Shown here: piece by piece, positions 8,420 through 16,653 of the stretch
Numbering within the stretch: the stretch's first letter is position 1
Layout of the letters: each line of letters begins with the position of its first letter
Assembly (NCBI GenBank): GCA_934680015.1
Contig: CAKUSP010000001.1
Location: 248,001 to 312,000 of the forward strand
Reading direction: 5' to 3'
Origin: an uncultured Bacteroidales bacterium
GTDB lineage: Bacteria > Bacteroidota > Bacteroidia > Bacteroidales > UBA932
Length of the DNA stretch: 64,000 nt
Notes under the pieces: generated by a model
Databases searched by the model: none
What the model was told of the DNA's origin: nothing
The model's input: only the letters and a program-made list of their open reading frames with translations
Position numbers and translations under genes: made by a program

Positions 8420-9893
8420 GGCGTGTTTTTTTTAAAATCAATGTAAATACGGCCGAAATAAGTATACTTATAGTAAAGCTAATCAGTGTTCGAATTATTC
8501 CGCTATCGAGTAAGTGTGAAAGTGTAAGGAGTGAGGCTGTGTAAAGTAAAGTAGCTGAAAATACGGGGAAAATTACTTTCGTAAGATAATTCTTGACTGA
8601 AAGAAAAAGATATTTATGAGCAAGCATAAGTCTTATGATCTGTGAGATAATAGCTCCGCAAAATATCAATACGAATACCATCTCTGAACTTATCTTTCCC
8701 CATTTCATAAGGAGGTAAGCGAGCAAAACCACGAGTATCTGGCATCCTCCGCATAAGATGTTTAGCCATTTGACTTGGCCAGTAGCCTGTATGCCATGAA
8801 ATAAAGGAGGATACAGCGAATCTACTAGGGCTGTTGCCATCATTATTCGTGCAAATGCGATTGCGTGTTCGGGCACATTGACAAGCCATAAGCGCATTAC
8901 TTCCGGCATCTCGAAAATTAAAGGAAAAGCTACGGCCGATAGCATCAGGAAGGCTAAAGTGGAGCAGTGAAGCATGAGATTGTTGCACTCACTTTTCTGC
9001 CCGGCGGAATAGGATTTTACAATCTGTGGGGCAAATGCCAATGCGTAATTTTGAACAAACTGATAGATAGTGGTGTAGATTTGATTGGCCAATCCTCTTG
9101 CGGCATTTACGGCTGGCCCGTAAAACATGTTCAGCAGTATATTAACGCCTTGGTTTCTGGTTACGGTAGCGAGCGATCCTATTATGCCCCAACCATTGAA
9201 TCGGAGTATTTCCATGCAAGTTTCGCGAGATGGATGTTTATCATATTGGCATTCAGTGTAGAACTTTTTACAATAGAGAATGTAGAATAGATTAGTTCCT
9301 AAGGAAATAAGTGTGATCAAAAGGGAATAGAATACGAGAGTATCGAAAGGGGCCTTATCGAGTAAGAATACGATAAATAGCTTTAAAAAAGCCTCTATTA
9401 TAGAGCTATATGCATATACCTTAAACTTTTCCTTGGCCGTTATGAGCGATTTATAAGGTATGGTTACCAAGGAAAAAATGAATGTAATCACGCTGAATTG
9501 GTAAACCCAACGTGATGCCGTGACTCTATGCTGGGGGATTACCAGTTTAGTTTCAAGTAACCATAGCCCAAGACTTTCACAAAGAATGAGAATTATAAGA
9601 GAAAATAATCCGAATATCAATATATTAGCCTTAAAGACTTCTTTAAGAGCAATGTAGTCTTCCTTTCCTAATTCTACGGAAAAATAACGATTGCATGAGG
9701 CGTTTAGAGCTCCACTCATGAAAGAAAATGCCACTACTATACCACCTAGAACGTTGTAGAGTCCGAAATCTATTACCCCCAGACAATTAAGAACTATGCG
9801 AGAGGTCCATAACCCGACGAGTGCTATTAACCCCATTCTAAAGTAGAGTAGCATGGTGTTTTTCGCGATACGTCTGTGGTCTATCGTTTGCAT
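8406..9893 (-). CDS. Polysaccharide flippase (Wzx/MATE-like)
   Basis: Twelve or more membrane segments and an N terminus (RRIAKNTMLLYFRMGLIALVGLWTSRIVLNCLG) typical of the oligosaccharide-lipid flippase branch of the MOP/MATE superfamily. It would move a lipid-linked repeat unit across the inner membrane. It is the first gene of the minus-strand glycan operon. I chose ATG at 9893: a TAACTTTG box at 9907-9900 places transcription start at or next to this ATG, whereas the upstream TTG (9902) would lie inside the promoter. The mRNA is therefore likely leaderless. Confidence 0.85.
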   Translation of the reverse strand: MQTIDHRRIAKNTMLLYFRMGLIALVGLWTSRIVLNCLGVIDFGLYNVLGGIVVAFSFMSGALNASCNRYFSVELGKEDYIALKEVFKANILIFGLFSLIILILCESLGLWLLETKLVIPQHRVTASRWVYQFSVITFIFSLVTIPYKSLITAKEKFKVYAYSSIIEAFLKLFIVFLLDKAPFDTLVFYSLLITLISLGTNLFYILYCKKFYTECQYDKHPSRETCMEILRFNGWGIIGSLATVTRNQGVNILLNMFYGPAVNAARGLANQIYTTIYQFVQNYALAFAPQIVKSYSAGQKSECNNLMLHCSTLAFLMLSAVAFPLIFEMPEVMRLWLVNVPEHAIAFARIMMATALVDSLYPPLFHGIQATGQVKWLNILCGGCQILVVLLAYLLMKWGKISSEMVFVLIFCGAIISQIIRLMLAHKYLFLSVKNYLTKVIFPVFSATLLYTASLLTLSHLLDSGIIRTLISFTISILISAVFTLILKKTRHDSA

Positions 9894-9899
9894 AGGGTG

Positions 9900-9945
9900 C
9901 AAAGTTATTGTTTTTTGGTGAAGTTCCCAAGATTCATTATATTTG
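9900..9945. promoter_or_regulatory. Divergent promoters for the glycan operon and secA
   Basis: Plus strand: TTTG at 9914-9917, then 20 bases, then TATATTTG at 9938-9945, a full match to the Bacteroidota promoter consensus, 26 bases before the secA ATG. Minus strand: CTTG at 9931-9928, 20 bases, then TAACTTTG at 9907-9900, six bases before the flippase ATG. The two promoters interleave. Confidence 0.7.
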
Positions 9946-9971
9946 AAGGATTTTAAATAGAATTGAAGAGT

Positions 9972-12900
9972 ATGGCATTAGCAAATGTAATAAAGTCTAT
10001 TTTCGGCTCTAAGGCCGAGCGTGATTATAAAGCAGTAAAACCCATTTTAGATAAGGTGCTCGCGGCATATGAAAGTATTGATAAACTTTCCGATGACCAG
10101 CTAAGAGAGCATTCTGCTAAGCTTAGACAGTACATGGTCGAGGTTGAGGCCCCTTTCGAAAATAGAATAGCGGAGATAAAGGGAAAGCTTGACGAGGATT
10201 TGCCCGTATCAGAGAAGGTGAAATTGGCCGATGAAAGCGACAAGCTGGTAAAAGAAGAGGACGAGGCTATAGAAAAAGCTCTTAATGAGATACTTCCAGA
10301 AGCCTTTGCTATAGTCAAGAGTACAGCGCGTCGTTTTACCGAGAATGAAACTATAACCGTCACAGCCTCTGATTTTGATAGGGCATTAAGCATAGATAAG
10401 GATTTCGTCAGTATTGAAGGCGATAAAGCCGTATACCGAAATCACTGGATGGCTGGAGGAAATGACATAAAGTGGAGTATGGTTCACTATGATGTCCAGA
10501 TAGTGGGTGGTATAGCGCTTCATCAGGGAAAAATAGCCGAGATGGCTACAGGTGAGGGAAAGACATTGGTAGCTACTCTTCCTGTATTCCTTAATGCACT
10601 TGCAGGAAAGGGCGTGCACATGGTGACGGTGAACGATTATCTTTCAAAACGTGACTCTGAGTGGATGGGCCCTATTTATATGTTCCATGGTTTAAGTGTG
10701 GACTGTATAGATAAGCATCAGCCTAATTCTAACGAGAGAAAGAAGGCGTATGACTGTGATATTACCTTTGGTACCAATAACGAATTTGGCTTCGATTATC
10801 TGCGTGATAATATGGCGACAAATGAAGCCGATCTAGTCCAGAGAAAGCATCATTATGCGATAGTCGATGAGGTTGACTCTGTGCTTATCGATGATGCCAG
10901 AACGCCTCTTATTATATCGGGACCAGTAGCAAAAGCTCAAGATGATGAACAGTATGTCGAGTTTCGTCCTTATGTTGAAAAGCTCTACCAGGCGCAGCGC
11001 GCTCTTGTAAATCAAATCTTAAACGAGGCTAAGAAAAAAATGGCGGAAGGGGATGAAGCTGAGGGCGGAAAGTTACTTTTCCGTGCATATAAGGGACTTC
11101 CTAAATATCAGCCTCTTATTAAATACCTTAGTGAGCCTGGCGTTAAGGTGGTAATGCAGAAAACGGAGAATTACTATATACAGGATAACGAAAAGGAGAT
11201 GCCTGTAATTACAGATCCTCTCTATTTTGTAATCAGTGAAATACAGCATTCGATCAATCTTACGGATAAAGGGCAGGAATTGTTGGCGCAGAGTGTAGGC
11301 AATGACGACTTTTTTGTTCTACCTGATGTCGGTGCTAAGACGGCCGAAATCGAACACTCAGATCTTAGCCCTGCAGAAAAGCAGGCTAAAAAGGATGCGT
11401 TGATGGAGGACTTCTCTCTTAAGAGTGAGCGTGTACATACTGTCAATCAGCTTTTGAAGGCTTATGCTATGTTTGAAAAAGACGTGGACTATGTCGTTAT
11501 GACTGAGCCTAATGGAGCTAAGAAAGTGAAGATCGTCGATGAAAGTACAGGACGTATTATGGAAGGTCGTCGCTGGAGCGATGGTCTGCACCAGGCAGTA
11601 GAGGCTAAGGAAAATGTTAAAGTTGAAGCGGCCACACAGACATTTGCTACTATAACTTTACAAAATTACTTCCGTATGTATCATAAGCTGGCAGGTATGA
11701 CTGGTACAGCAGAGACGGAAGCCGGAGAATTTTGGAGTATATATAAACTGGATGTTATGGTAATTCCTACCAATAAGCCAGTAATAAGAGAGGACCTTCC
11801 TGATGTAGTATATAAAACGAAGAAGGCAAAATATGCAGCTGTTATAGATAAGATAGCAGAACTTTCTGCAGCAGGTCGTCCAGTTTTGGTGGGTACAACG
11901 GATGTGGAGACTTCAGAACTTTTAAGTCGAATGCTTAAAATGCGAGGTATCAAGCATAATGTGTTGAATGCTAAAGAGCATGCTCGAGAAGCTGAGATAG
12001 TAGCACAGGCCGGAATGCGTTCTACTGTTACTATTGCGACGAATATGGCAGGTCGTGGTACTGATATTAAGCTATCTGACGAGGTTAAGAAGGCTGGTGG
12101 ACTTGCTATAATTGGAACGGAGCGTCATGACTCGCGTCGTGTCGATCGTCAGTTGAGAGGTCGTGCCGGACGTCAGGGCGATCCTGGTTCATCTATCTTC
12201 TATATTTCTCTTGAAGATAAACTAATGCGTATCTTCGGAGCAGAGAGAATCGCTTCAGTGGTAGATAAAATGGGCATGGGAGAGAATGAAGCTCTTGAGG
12301 GTAAGATGCTTTCAAAGGCTATAGAAACTGCCCAGAAGAAGGTTGAAGAGAATAACTTCGGAATAAGAAAGAACCTTATCGAGTATGATGATGTGATGAA
12401 TTATCAGCGTGAGGCTGTCTATGCAAGGCGTAGAAACGCCATCAATGGTGATAAGATAGAGATTGACCTGCAGAATATGATGATAGACTCTGCATCTTTG
12501 CTGGTGGATTCGTGCGGAGGTATGCCATATAACGATTTCTGTGAAATGGTGATGGCCAAATTTTCAATAGATCCGGGATTCGATGAGGCCTTTTATGATA
12601 AGGCTAAAAAAGATGATATAGTGTCTGCTTTATGTCACCATATGCAGGAATGTTATCATAGAAGAATGGATGCCCTAGTAGATAAACTTAGCCCTATTAT
12701 AAAGCAGGTATATGAAAAACAGGGCAATATGTATAAAAACATCGCTATACCTGTGTCAGATGGACGCAAGGTTATTACATTATCTGTAAATCTAGAAAAA
12801 GCATATAAATCTGAAGGCCGTGAGGTAGCTAAGACTTTGAGTAAAAATATAATTCTCTATCAGATAGACGAGCACTGGAAAGAGCATCTACGGGAGATGG

Positions 12901-13253
12901 ATGATCTTAAACAAAGCGTTCAAAATGCTGTTCATGAGCAAAAAGATCCTAAGGTCGTATATAAGTTAGAGAGTTATAATCTATTTGCGCAGATGCTTGA
13001 GTCGCTCAATCAAGACGTTCTTTCTTTCTTGTTGAGAGCATTTATCCCTATAAAAGAGAATCAACCGAGAAATGCTGTCGCACCGCGTCAAGAACAATCT
13101 CGCTTACAGGCTCATCGTAACGATTTGGTTACTAATGGCGAACAGAAGTCTAAAGCACCTGTTATAGCAGATAAGAAAATAGGCAGGAATGATCCATGCC
13201 CTTGTGGTAGTGGTCTTAAGTATAAAAACTGTCATGGGAAAGGTTTAGTTTAA
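9972..13253 (+). CDS. secA: Preprotein translocase ATPase SecA
   Basis: The motor ATPase that drives proteins through SecYEG. Walker A (MATGEGKTL) lies near residue 193, followed by [10 protein letters not shown], the [19 protein letters not shown] segment of NBD1, the [23 protein letters not shown] helicase motif of NBD2, and the C-terminal zinc motif [14 protein letters not shown]. The length of about 1093 aa is usual for Bacteroidota SecA, which carries inserts absent from E. coli. I chose ATG 9972 ([12 protein letters not shown]) over the TTG at 9963. A consensus promoter lies directly upstream. The bactofilin gene follows after 20 bases. Confidence 0.98.
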   Translation: MALANVIKSIFGSKAERDYKAVKPILDKVLAAYESIDKLSDDQLREHSAKLRQYMVEVEAPFENRIAEIKGKLDEDLPVSEKVKLADESDKLVKEEDEAIEKALNEILPEAFAIVKSTARRFTENETITVTASDFDRALSIDKDFVSIEGDKAVYRNHWMAGGNDIKWSMVHYDVQIVGGIALHQGKIAEMATGEGKTLVATLPVFLNALAGKGVHMVTVNDYLSKRDSEWMGPIYMFHGLSVDCIDKHQPNSNERKKAYDCDITFGTNNEFGFDYLRDNMATNEADLVQRKHHYAIVDEVDSVLIDDARTPLIISGPVAKAQDDEQYVEFRPYVEKLYQAQRALVNQILNEAKKKMAEGDEAEGGKLLFRAYKGLPKYQPLIKYLSEPGVKVVMQKTENYYIQDNEKEMPVITDPLYFVISEIQHSINLTDKGQELLAQSVGNDDFFVLPDVGAKTAEIEHSDLSPAEKQAKKDALMEDFSLKSERVHTVNQLLKAYAMFEKDVDYVVMTEPNGAKKVKIVDESTGRIMEGRRWSDGLHQAVEAKENVKVEAATQTFATITLQNYFRMYHKLAGMTGTAETEAGEFWSIYKLDVMVIPTNKPVIREDLPDVVYKTKKAKYAAVIDKIAELSAAGRPVLVGTTDVETSELLSRMLKMRGIKHNVLNAKEHAREAEIVAQAGMRSTVTIATNMAGRGTDIKLSDEVKKAGGLAIIGTERHDSRRVDRQLRGRAGRQGDPGSSIFYISLEDKLMRIFGAERIASVVDKMGMGENEALEGKMLSKAIETAQKKVEENNFGIRKNLIEYDDVMNYQREAVYARRRNAINGDKIEIDLQNMMIDSASLLVDSCGGMPYNDFCEMVMAKFSIDPGFDEAFYDKAKKDDIVSALCHHMQECYHRRMDALVDKLSPIIKQVYEKQGNMYKNIAIPVSDGRKVITLSVNLEKAYKSEGREVAKTLSKNIILYQIDEHWKEHLREMDDLKQSVQNAVHEQKDPKVVYKLESYNLFAQMLESLNQDVLSFLLRAFIPIKENQPRNAVAPRQEQSRLQAHRNDLVTNGEQKSKAPVIADKKIGRNDPCPCGSGLKYKNCHGKGLV

Positions 13254-13273
13254 TTAATTTAAATACACGTTTT

Positions 13274-13726
13274 ATGAATATGGAACTAGCAAAAGTGAAA
13301 AAGGCTGTAGAACCAGAAGTTAGTGTAAACGATATAAGTCGTATCTCCGCTCGTACAGTCATTAAAGGTGAAATTTCTTCGGAAAATGATATCCGTGTAG
13401 ATGGGAAAGTAAATGGAAAGATTTTCTCAAAAGGAAAGATTGTGGTAGGCCCACAAGCAGTGATAGAGGGCGGTTTGGCTTGCACTAATGTGGATTTTCT
13501 CGGCACTATGAAGGGAGATATCTATGTTAAGGATCTTCTAACAGTAAAATCTAATGCAACTATAGAAGGAAATATTAATGTAAATAAATTGCAAGTGGAG
13601 ATGGGGGCTCAAATTAATGGCTCTTGTCATATGATTACATCGGAAGAATTTGAAAAACAACTTTCAAATTTTGTTACTATAGTAGTTCCTGAAAAACCAG
13701 CTGCATCGGTTCCTAATAAGAAATAG
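13274..13726 (+). CDS. Bactofilin (polymer-forming cytoskeletal protein)
   Basis: The central ~100 residues show the repeating right-handed beta-helix pattern of bactofilins (ISARTVIKGEISSENDIRVDGKVNGKI ... VVGPQAVIEGGL ... VKSNATIEGNINVNKLQVEMGAQINGSCHM) with short disordered ends. Bactofilins self-assemble without nucleotide and act in cell shape or envelope organisation. The length of 150 aa is normal. It is 20 bases downstream of secA and probably co-transcribed with it. It converges with the small zinc-ribbon gene, the two stop codons being adjacent. Confidence 0.92.
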   Translation: MNMELAKVKKAVEPEVSVNDISRISARTVIKGEISSENDIRVDGKVNGKIFSKGKIVVGPQAVIEGGLACTNVDFLGTMKGDIYVKDLLTVKSNATIEGNINVNKLQVEMGAQINGSCHMITSEEFEKQLSNFVTIVVPEKPAASVPNKK

Positions 13727-14095
13727 TTAGGCTACATACTCTATATTCAATATTCTGGATTTTGTCATATTGTAACGTATGTCATAACAGTGGAAAAGTC
13801 GCATGTTCTTTTCCCATGTTGTGAAGGTACAATAATCAGAGTTAAATCCTAAGGCGTCTAGCTCAGTGAGCCGGACGCTTTTTATATTTTTATCTAATAA
13901 GTGTTTTAGAATGCTATGGTTTTGCTCTAAAATTTTAAGGGTCATATTTCTAAGTTTGATTTTAGTTGCTCTTATATTGTTGTTATAAAAGTCTTTGCAT
14001 TCCTGGCTGCAGTATTTTTTGTCAATCCTTCCATATATAGGAGAATTACAGTTTAGACAGTGATATTCTTCCTGTTGTTTTAGATTATATTTCAT
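13727..14095 (-). CDS. Small zinc-ribbon hypothetical protein
   Basis: A 122-residue protein with a CxxC...CxxxC zinc-ribbon near the N terminus (HCLNCNSPIYGRIDKKYCSQECKDFYNN), of a type found in Bacteroidota hypotheticals that have DUF2116-like ribbons. The rest is basic and helical. I chose the ATG at 14095: the longer frame back to 14194 runs through the dispersed repeat at 14138-14299 and would be an artefact. No function can be assigned. A role in nucleic-acid binding is possible from the ribbon and charge. Confidence 0.65.
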   Translation of the reverse strand: MKYNLKQQEEYHCLNCNSPIYGRIDKKYCSQECKDFYNNNIRATKIKLRNMTLKILEQNHSILKHLLDKNIKSVRLTELDALGFNSDYCTFTTWEKNMRLFHCYDIRYNMTKSRILNIEYVA

Positions 14096-14137
14096 AGTGT
14101 TATGATTGTATGTGATGCTAGTTTCCTGCATGAAATA

Positions 14138-14299
14138 AGATATTGTTTTGAAATGATTCGTCTTTTCTCTTATGGCCCTTTCCGTCATTTTCATCTTTAT
14201 AATCAGTCGAGTACCTCCAGTGCACTCCTTCTTTCAAAGTCGAAACCATCTCGAAAAATCTTCATAATTAAATACGAAATCCATCTCAAAACAATTTCT
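14138..14299 (+). repeat. Dispersed inverted-repeat element, copy A
   Basis: Ends are AGATATTGTTTTGAAATG (14138-14155) and its near-complement CATCTCAAAACAATTTCT (14282-14299). The core TCAGTCGAGTACCTCC with hairpin arms at 14209-14227 is shared with the other copies. The element is non-coding and lies between the zinc-ribbon gene and ssb. Confidence 0.75.
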
Positions 14300-14555
14300 A
14301 ATACTGGATGCAAGATAATTATATATTAGATAAATAGATAGAGTAGGGACTGTTTCTTTCTGTAAAACGAAAATTACTGTATGTGCGAAATATTTTTCAC
14401 TAATGAAAAGAATGTATAGGAACTAAAAGTTCGTATTTTTTTATTGTTTTTCGTCACAGATGTTGTGAATGTTATTGTTTTTAATAGGACTTTTGCAACG
14501 GAAGTTTTGCGGCGCGCAGCGAGACGACCTGGATTAATAAACTATAAACTTCAAA
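14300..14555 (+). other. Intergenic leader region of ssb
   Basis: This AT-rich spacer carries no open frame. A possible promoter lies near 14477-14497 (TTG, then a CTTTTG box), followed by a GC-rich patch (GCGGCGCGCAGCGAGACG) just before the ssb start. I see no known riboswitch or RNA gene here. Confidence 0.3.
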
Positions 14556-14903
14556 ATGGAAAATTTGAATCGTGTTGAACTACGGGGAGTCGTAGGAAAT
14601 GTTCGAGTTCAAGATGTCTCGGGCAGAAAAGTTTACCGTTTTACATTGGCTACGTCACGTGCTTATAAAGAGAAATCTGGAACGGCTGTGATAGAAACTA
14701 CTTGGCATCAAGTGGTGGCATGGGCAAGTGATCTTATGCCAGATCTAAGTAAGATTGAGAAAGGTAGTAAATTGTATGTGTGTGGAAGAATTCGTACACA
14801 GAAATACACTAATGCTGAGGATGTGGAGAAAACGGTAGTGGAAGTGGTAGCTAATCGTGTAGTATTTGTAGATAGCCAGGAACCGCTTCAATATGAAATG
14901 TAA
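14556..14903 (+). CDS. ssb: Single-stranded DNA-binding protein, short form
   Basis: The OB fold of bacterial SSB is clear: MENLNRVELRGVVGNVRV at the start, FTLATSRAYKEKSG, TTWHQVVAWAS, KGSKLYVCGRIRTQKY and VEVVANRVVFVD. The protein stops at 115 residues, right after the OB fold (QEPLQYEM), so the disordered linker and acidic C-terminal tip that recruit partner enzymes are missing. It is therefore probably a second, specialised SSB and not the main replicative one. It precedes the fimbrial genes by only 13 bases, an odd pairing for which no functional reason is obvious. Confidence 0.9.
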   Translation: MENLNRVELRGVVGNVRVQDVSGRKVYRFTLATSRAYKEKSGTAVIETTWHQVVAWASDLMPDLSKIEKGSKLYVCGRIRTQKYTNAEDVEKTVVEVVANRVVFVDSQEPLQYEM

Positions 14904-14916
14904 TTATTTAATAACT

Positions 14917-15879
14917 ATGAAAACAAAAATTTTAATTTCGGCCCTTATGGGTATAGCCGCTTTAACGGCTTGTAACAAAAAATTATCTGAAACTGAATAC
15001 AATTTGCATGTGGATGAGGTCTGTGAATTGACGGTTAGAGCGAATAGTGAGCTTGCGGTAAAAGCCACAGGAGGCGTTGACATTATAGGCGCTAATGAAA
15101 AGGTTATAAAAAGCTTACAAGTATTCGTGTTCCGAGGAGATTTTCTAGATGCTTATCAAAGGGCAGCAGCGTCTTCATTGTCATTGACTTGTACAGCAGG
15201 GGAAAGAATGATTTATGCCATAGTAAATGGCCCAGATTTATCATCGATTTCCAGTAAAACGGCACTTGAGTCGTATATGGTTGATTTGTCGGCAAATGCT
15301 GTGAATGCCTTAGTGATGACAGGGTCTAAAACATTGACACTTCCGCAGTCTAAGGCTGTTGATATAGCTGTGGACCGACTAGTTTCAAGGGTAGTTGTTA
15401 AGAAGATATCTAGAGATTTCGAATCGAGCTCGCTCGGCGCATTGAAACTGACTATAAAGAAAATGTATCTGTCTGATGCCGCCGGAAATGCAAGCATAGA
15501 TGCTAAATCATCCCCTTCGAAATGGTATAATATTGCAGGAAAAAGTAATGAACTCACCGCGCTTCTCTCAGATTCTTTGTCGGAAGAAATATCCAATAAG
15601 TCGTCTTATTCCACACAACATTACTTCTATACTATGCCTAATGATGCTAAAGCCAAGGCTACTAAATTAATAATCGAAGCGCAACTTGGTGACAAGGTCT
15701 TTTATTATCCTATAGCTTTGCCATCCATGGAGGGCAATCATTCATACGAGATTTCGGAGATTGTGATTAAAAGACCAGGAGCCGATACGCCTGACACTCC
15801 GGTTACGAGTGATGATGTATCGTTTAGCGTAAGTATAAATGATTGGAGTGTTGTTCCTATTTCGGAGCAAATAATATAA
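14917..15879 (+). CDS. FimA-like fimbrillin lipoprotein
   Basis: A lipoprotein (KTKILISALMGIAALTAC, cysteine at residue 19) with the two-domain pattern of the P. gingivalis-type major fimbrial subunits: a basic pre-strand stretch, IKSLQVFVFRGDFLDAY, ERMIYAIVNGPD, a VDRLVSRVVVKKI middle strand, and a C-terminal ISINDWSVVP-type motif. Such subunits are exported as lipoproteins, cleaved by an Arg/Lys-type protease and polymerised by strand exchange. The ATG at 14917 was chosen because it starts the signal peptide; a longer frame begins inside ssb. It is the first gene of a three-gene fimbrial operon. Confidence 0.85.
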   Translation: MKTKILISALMGIAALTACNKKLSETEYNLHVDEVCELTVRANSELAVKATGGVDIIGANEKVIKSLQVFVFRGDFLDAYQRAAASSLSLTCTAGERMIYAIVNGPDLSSISSKTALESYMVDLSANAVNALVMTGSKTLTLPQSKAVDIAVDRLVSRVVVKKISRDFESSSLGALKLTIKKMYLSDAAGNASIDAKSSPSKWYNIAGKSNELTALLSDSLSEEISNKSSYSTQHYFYTMPNDAKAKATKLIIEAQLGDKVFYYPIALPSMEGNHSYEISEIVIKRPGADTPDTPVTSDDVSFSVSINDWSVVPISEQII

Positions 15880-15891
15880 TTGCTTTAAGTT

Positions 15892-16653
15892 ATGTGCATT
15901 AGAATAGTCTTCTTGTTGTTTGCCTTGTGCTTTGGCTTGTCAGGGTGCAGTATAAAGAGTGATCGGAGTGATTGTCCTGGGCTACTTTATATAGAGATTT
16001 CCGGAGGGGATGAGAAAAGGATGTATGCGGAATTATCGGATGGAGAAGACCATAGGACAATGCATATTACGAAAGGCTCTTCTGGAATTGCCGTTGCCGC
16101 ATTCGAAGTGGAAAAGAATGAAGAATATGAAGCTCGCATTTTAAGTGGTGTGTCTACGGAATGGGATGGAATCATTGAGTTGGGAGCTCAGATGCCACAG
16201 CTATATGCATACCATTCGAGTGTGGCATGCGGCTCAGAAGTTAAGGAACTAAAAGTATCGCTAGAAAAACAATTTGCCCGTTTGCATGTAGAGGTGATTG
16301 GCCTGGACTGTAAAGTGCGAGTTCGTGGAAATGTAACTGGAGTGGATGTGAAATCACTATCCCCAATTCCAGGCTTATTCTGTGCGGAGGTACTGCCTAC
16401 CATGGATATGAAAGAAGGCGGATTGTATTTTACTATAGATATACCTAGGCAAATTGATGACAGTTTGATGCTGGAACTGATGGGTAGTGATAATGACTTG
16501 TCGCCAGTATATGTTTATAGACTGGGAGATGAATTAAAGAACATGGGAGTGGATTGGGGAATTCCTTCATTGGAAGATGTCCATGTGCGTATAGAATATA
16601 TTGATAATAAGTTTGAACTGGAAGTTCGGAATTGGGAGATAATTGAACTATGA
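15892..16653 (+). CDS. Mfa2/FimB-like fimbrial anchor lipoprotein
   Basis: The signal peptide ends in GLSGC, and the mature protein begins with the SDCPGLLYIEI block that is typical of the Mfa2/FimB family, whose members anchor the fimbrial shaft and set its length. The length (253 aa) is somewhat short for the family (about 300). The C terminus ends in a VRNWEIIEL strand. It follows the fimbrillin by 12 bases and overlaps the DUF4906 gene by four bases (ATGA), so the three are co-translated. Confidence 0.82.
   Translation: MCIRIVFLLFALCFGLSGCSIKSDRSDCPGLLYIEISGGDEKRMYAELSDGEDHRTMHITKGSSGIAVAAFEVEKNEEYEARILSGVSTEWDGIIELGAQMPQLYAYHSSVACGSEVKELKVSLEKQFARLHVEVIGLDCKVRVRGNVTGVDVKSLSPIPGLFCAEVLPTMDMKEGGLYFTIDIPRQIDDSLMLELMGSDNDLSPVYVYRLGDELKNMGVDWGIPSLEDVHVRIEYIDNKFELEVRNWEIIEL

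Noticed and set aside
14102..14329. Plus-strand 75-residue frame
   Set aside because: It lies wholly over the dispersed repeat and its flanks, with no promoter or family resemblance; it is a frame through non-coding repeat.
14477..14555. Riboswitch or RNA gene before ssb
   Set aside because: The GC-rich patch has no convincing stem structure or known motif.
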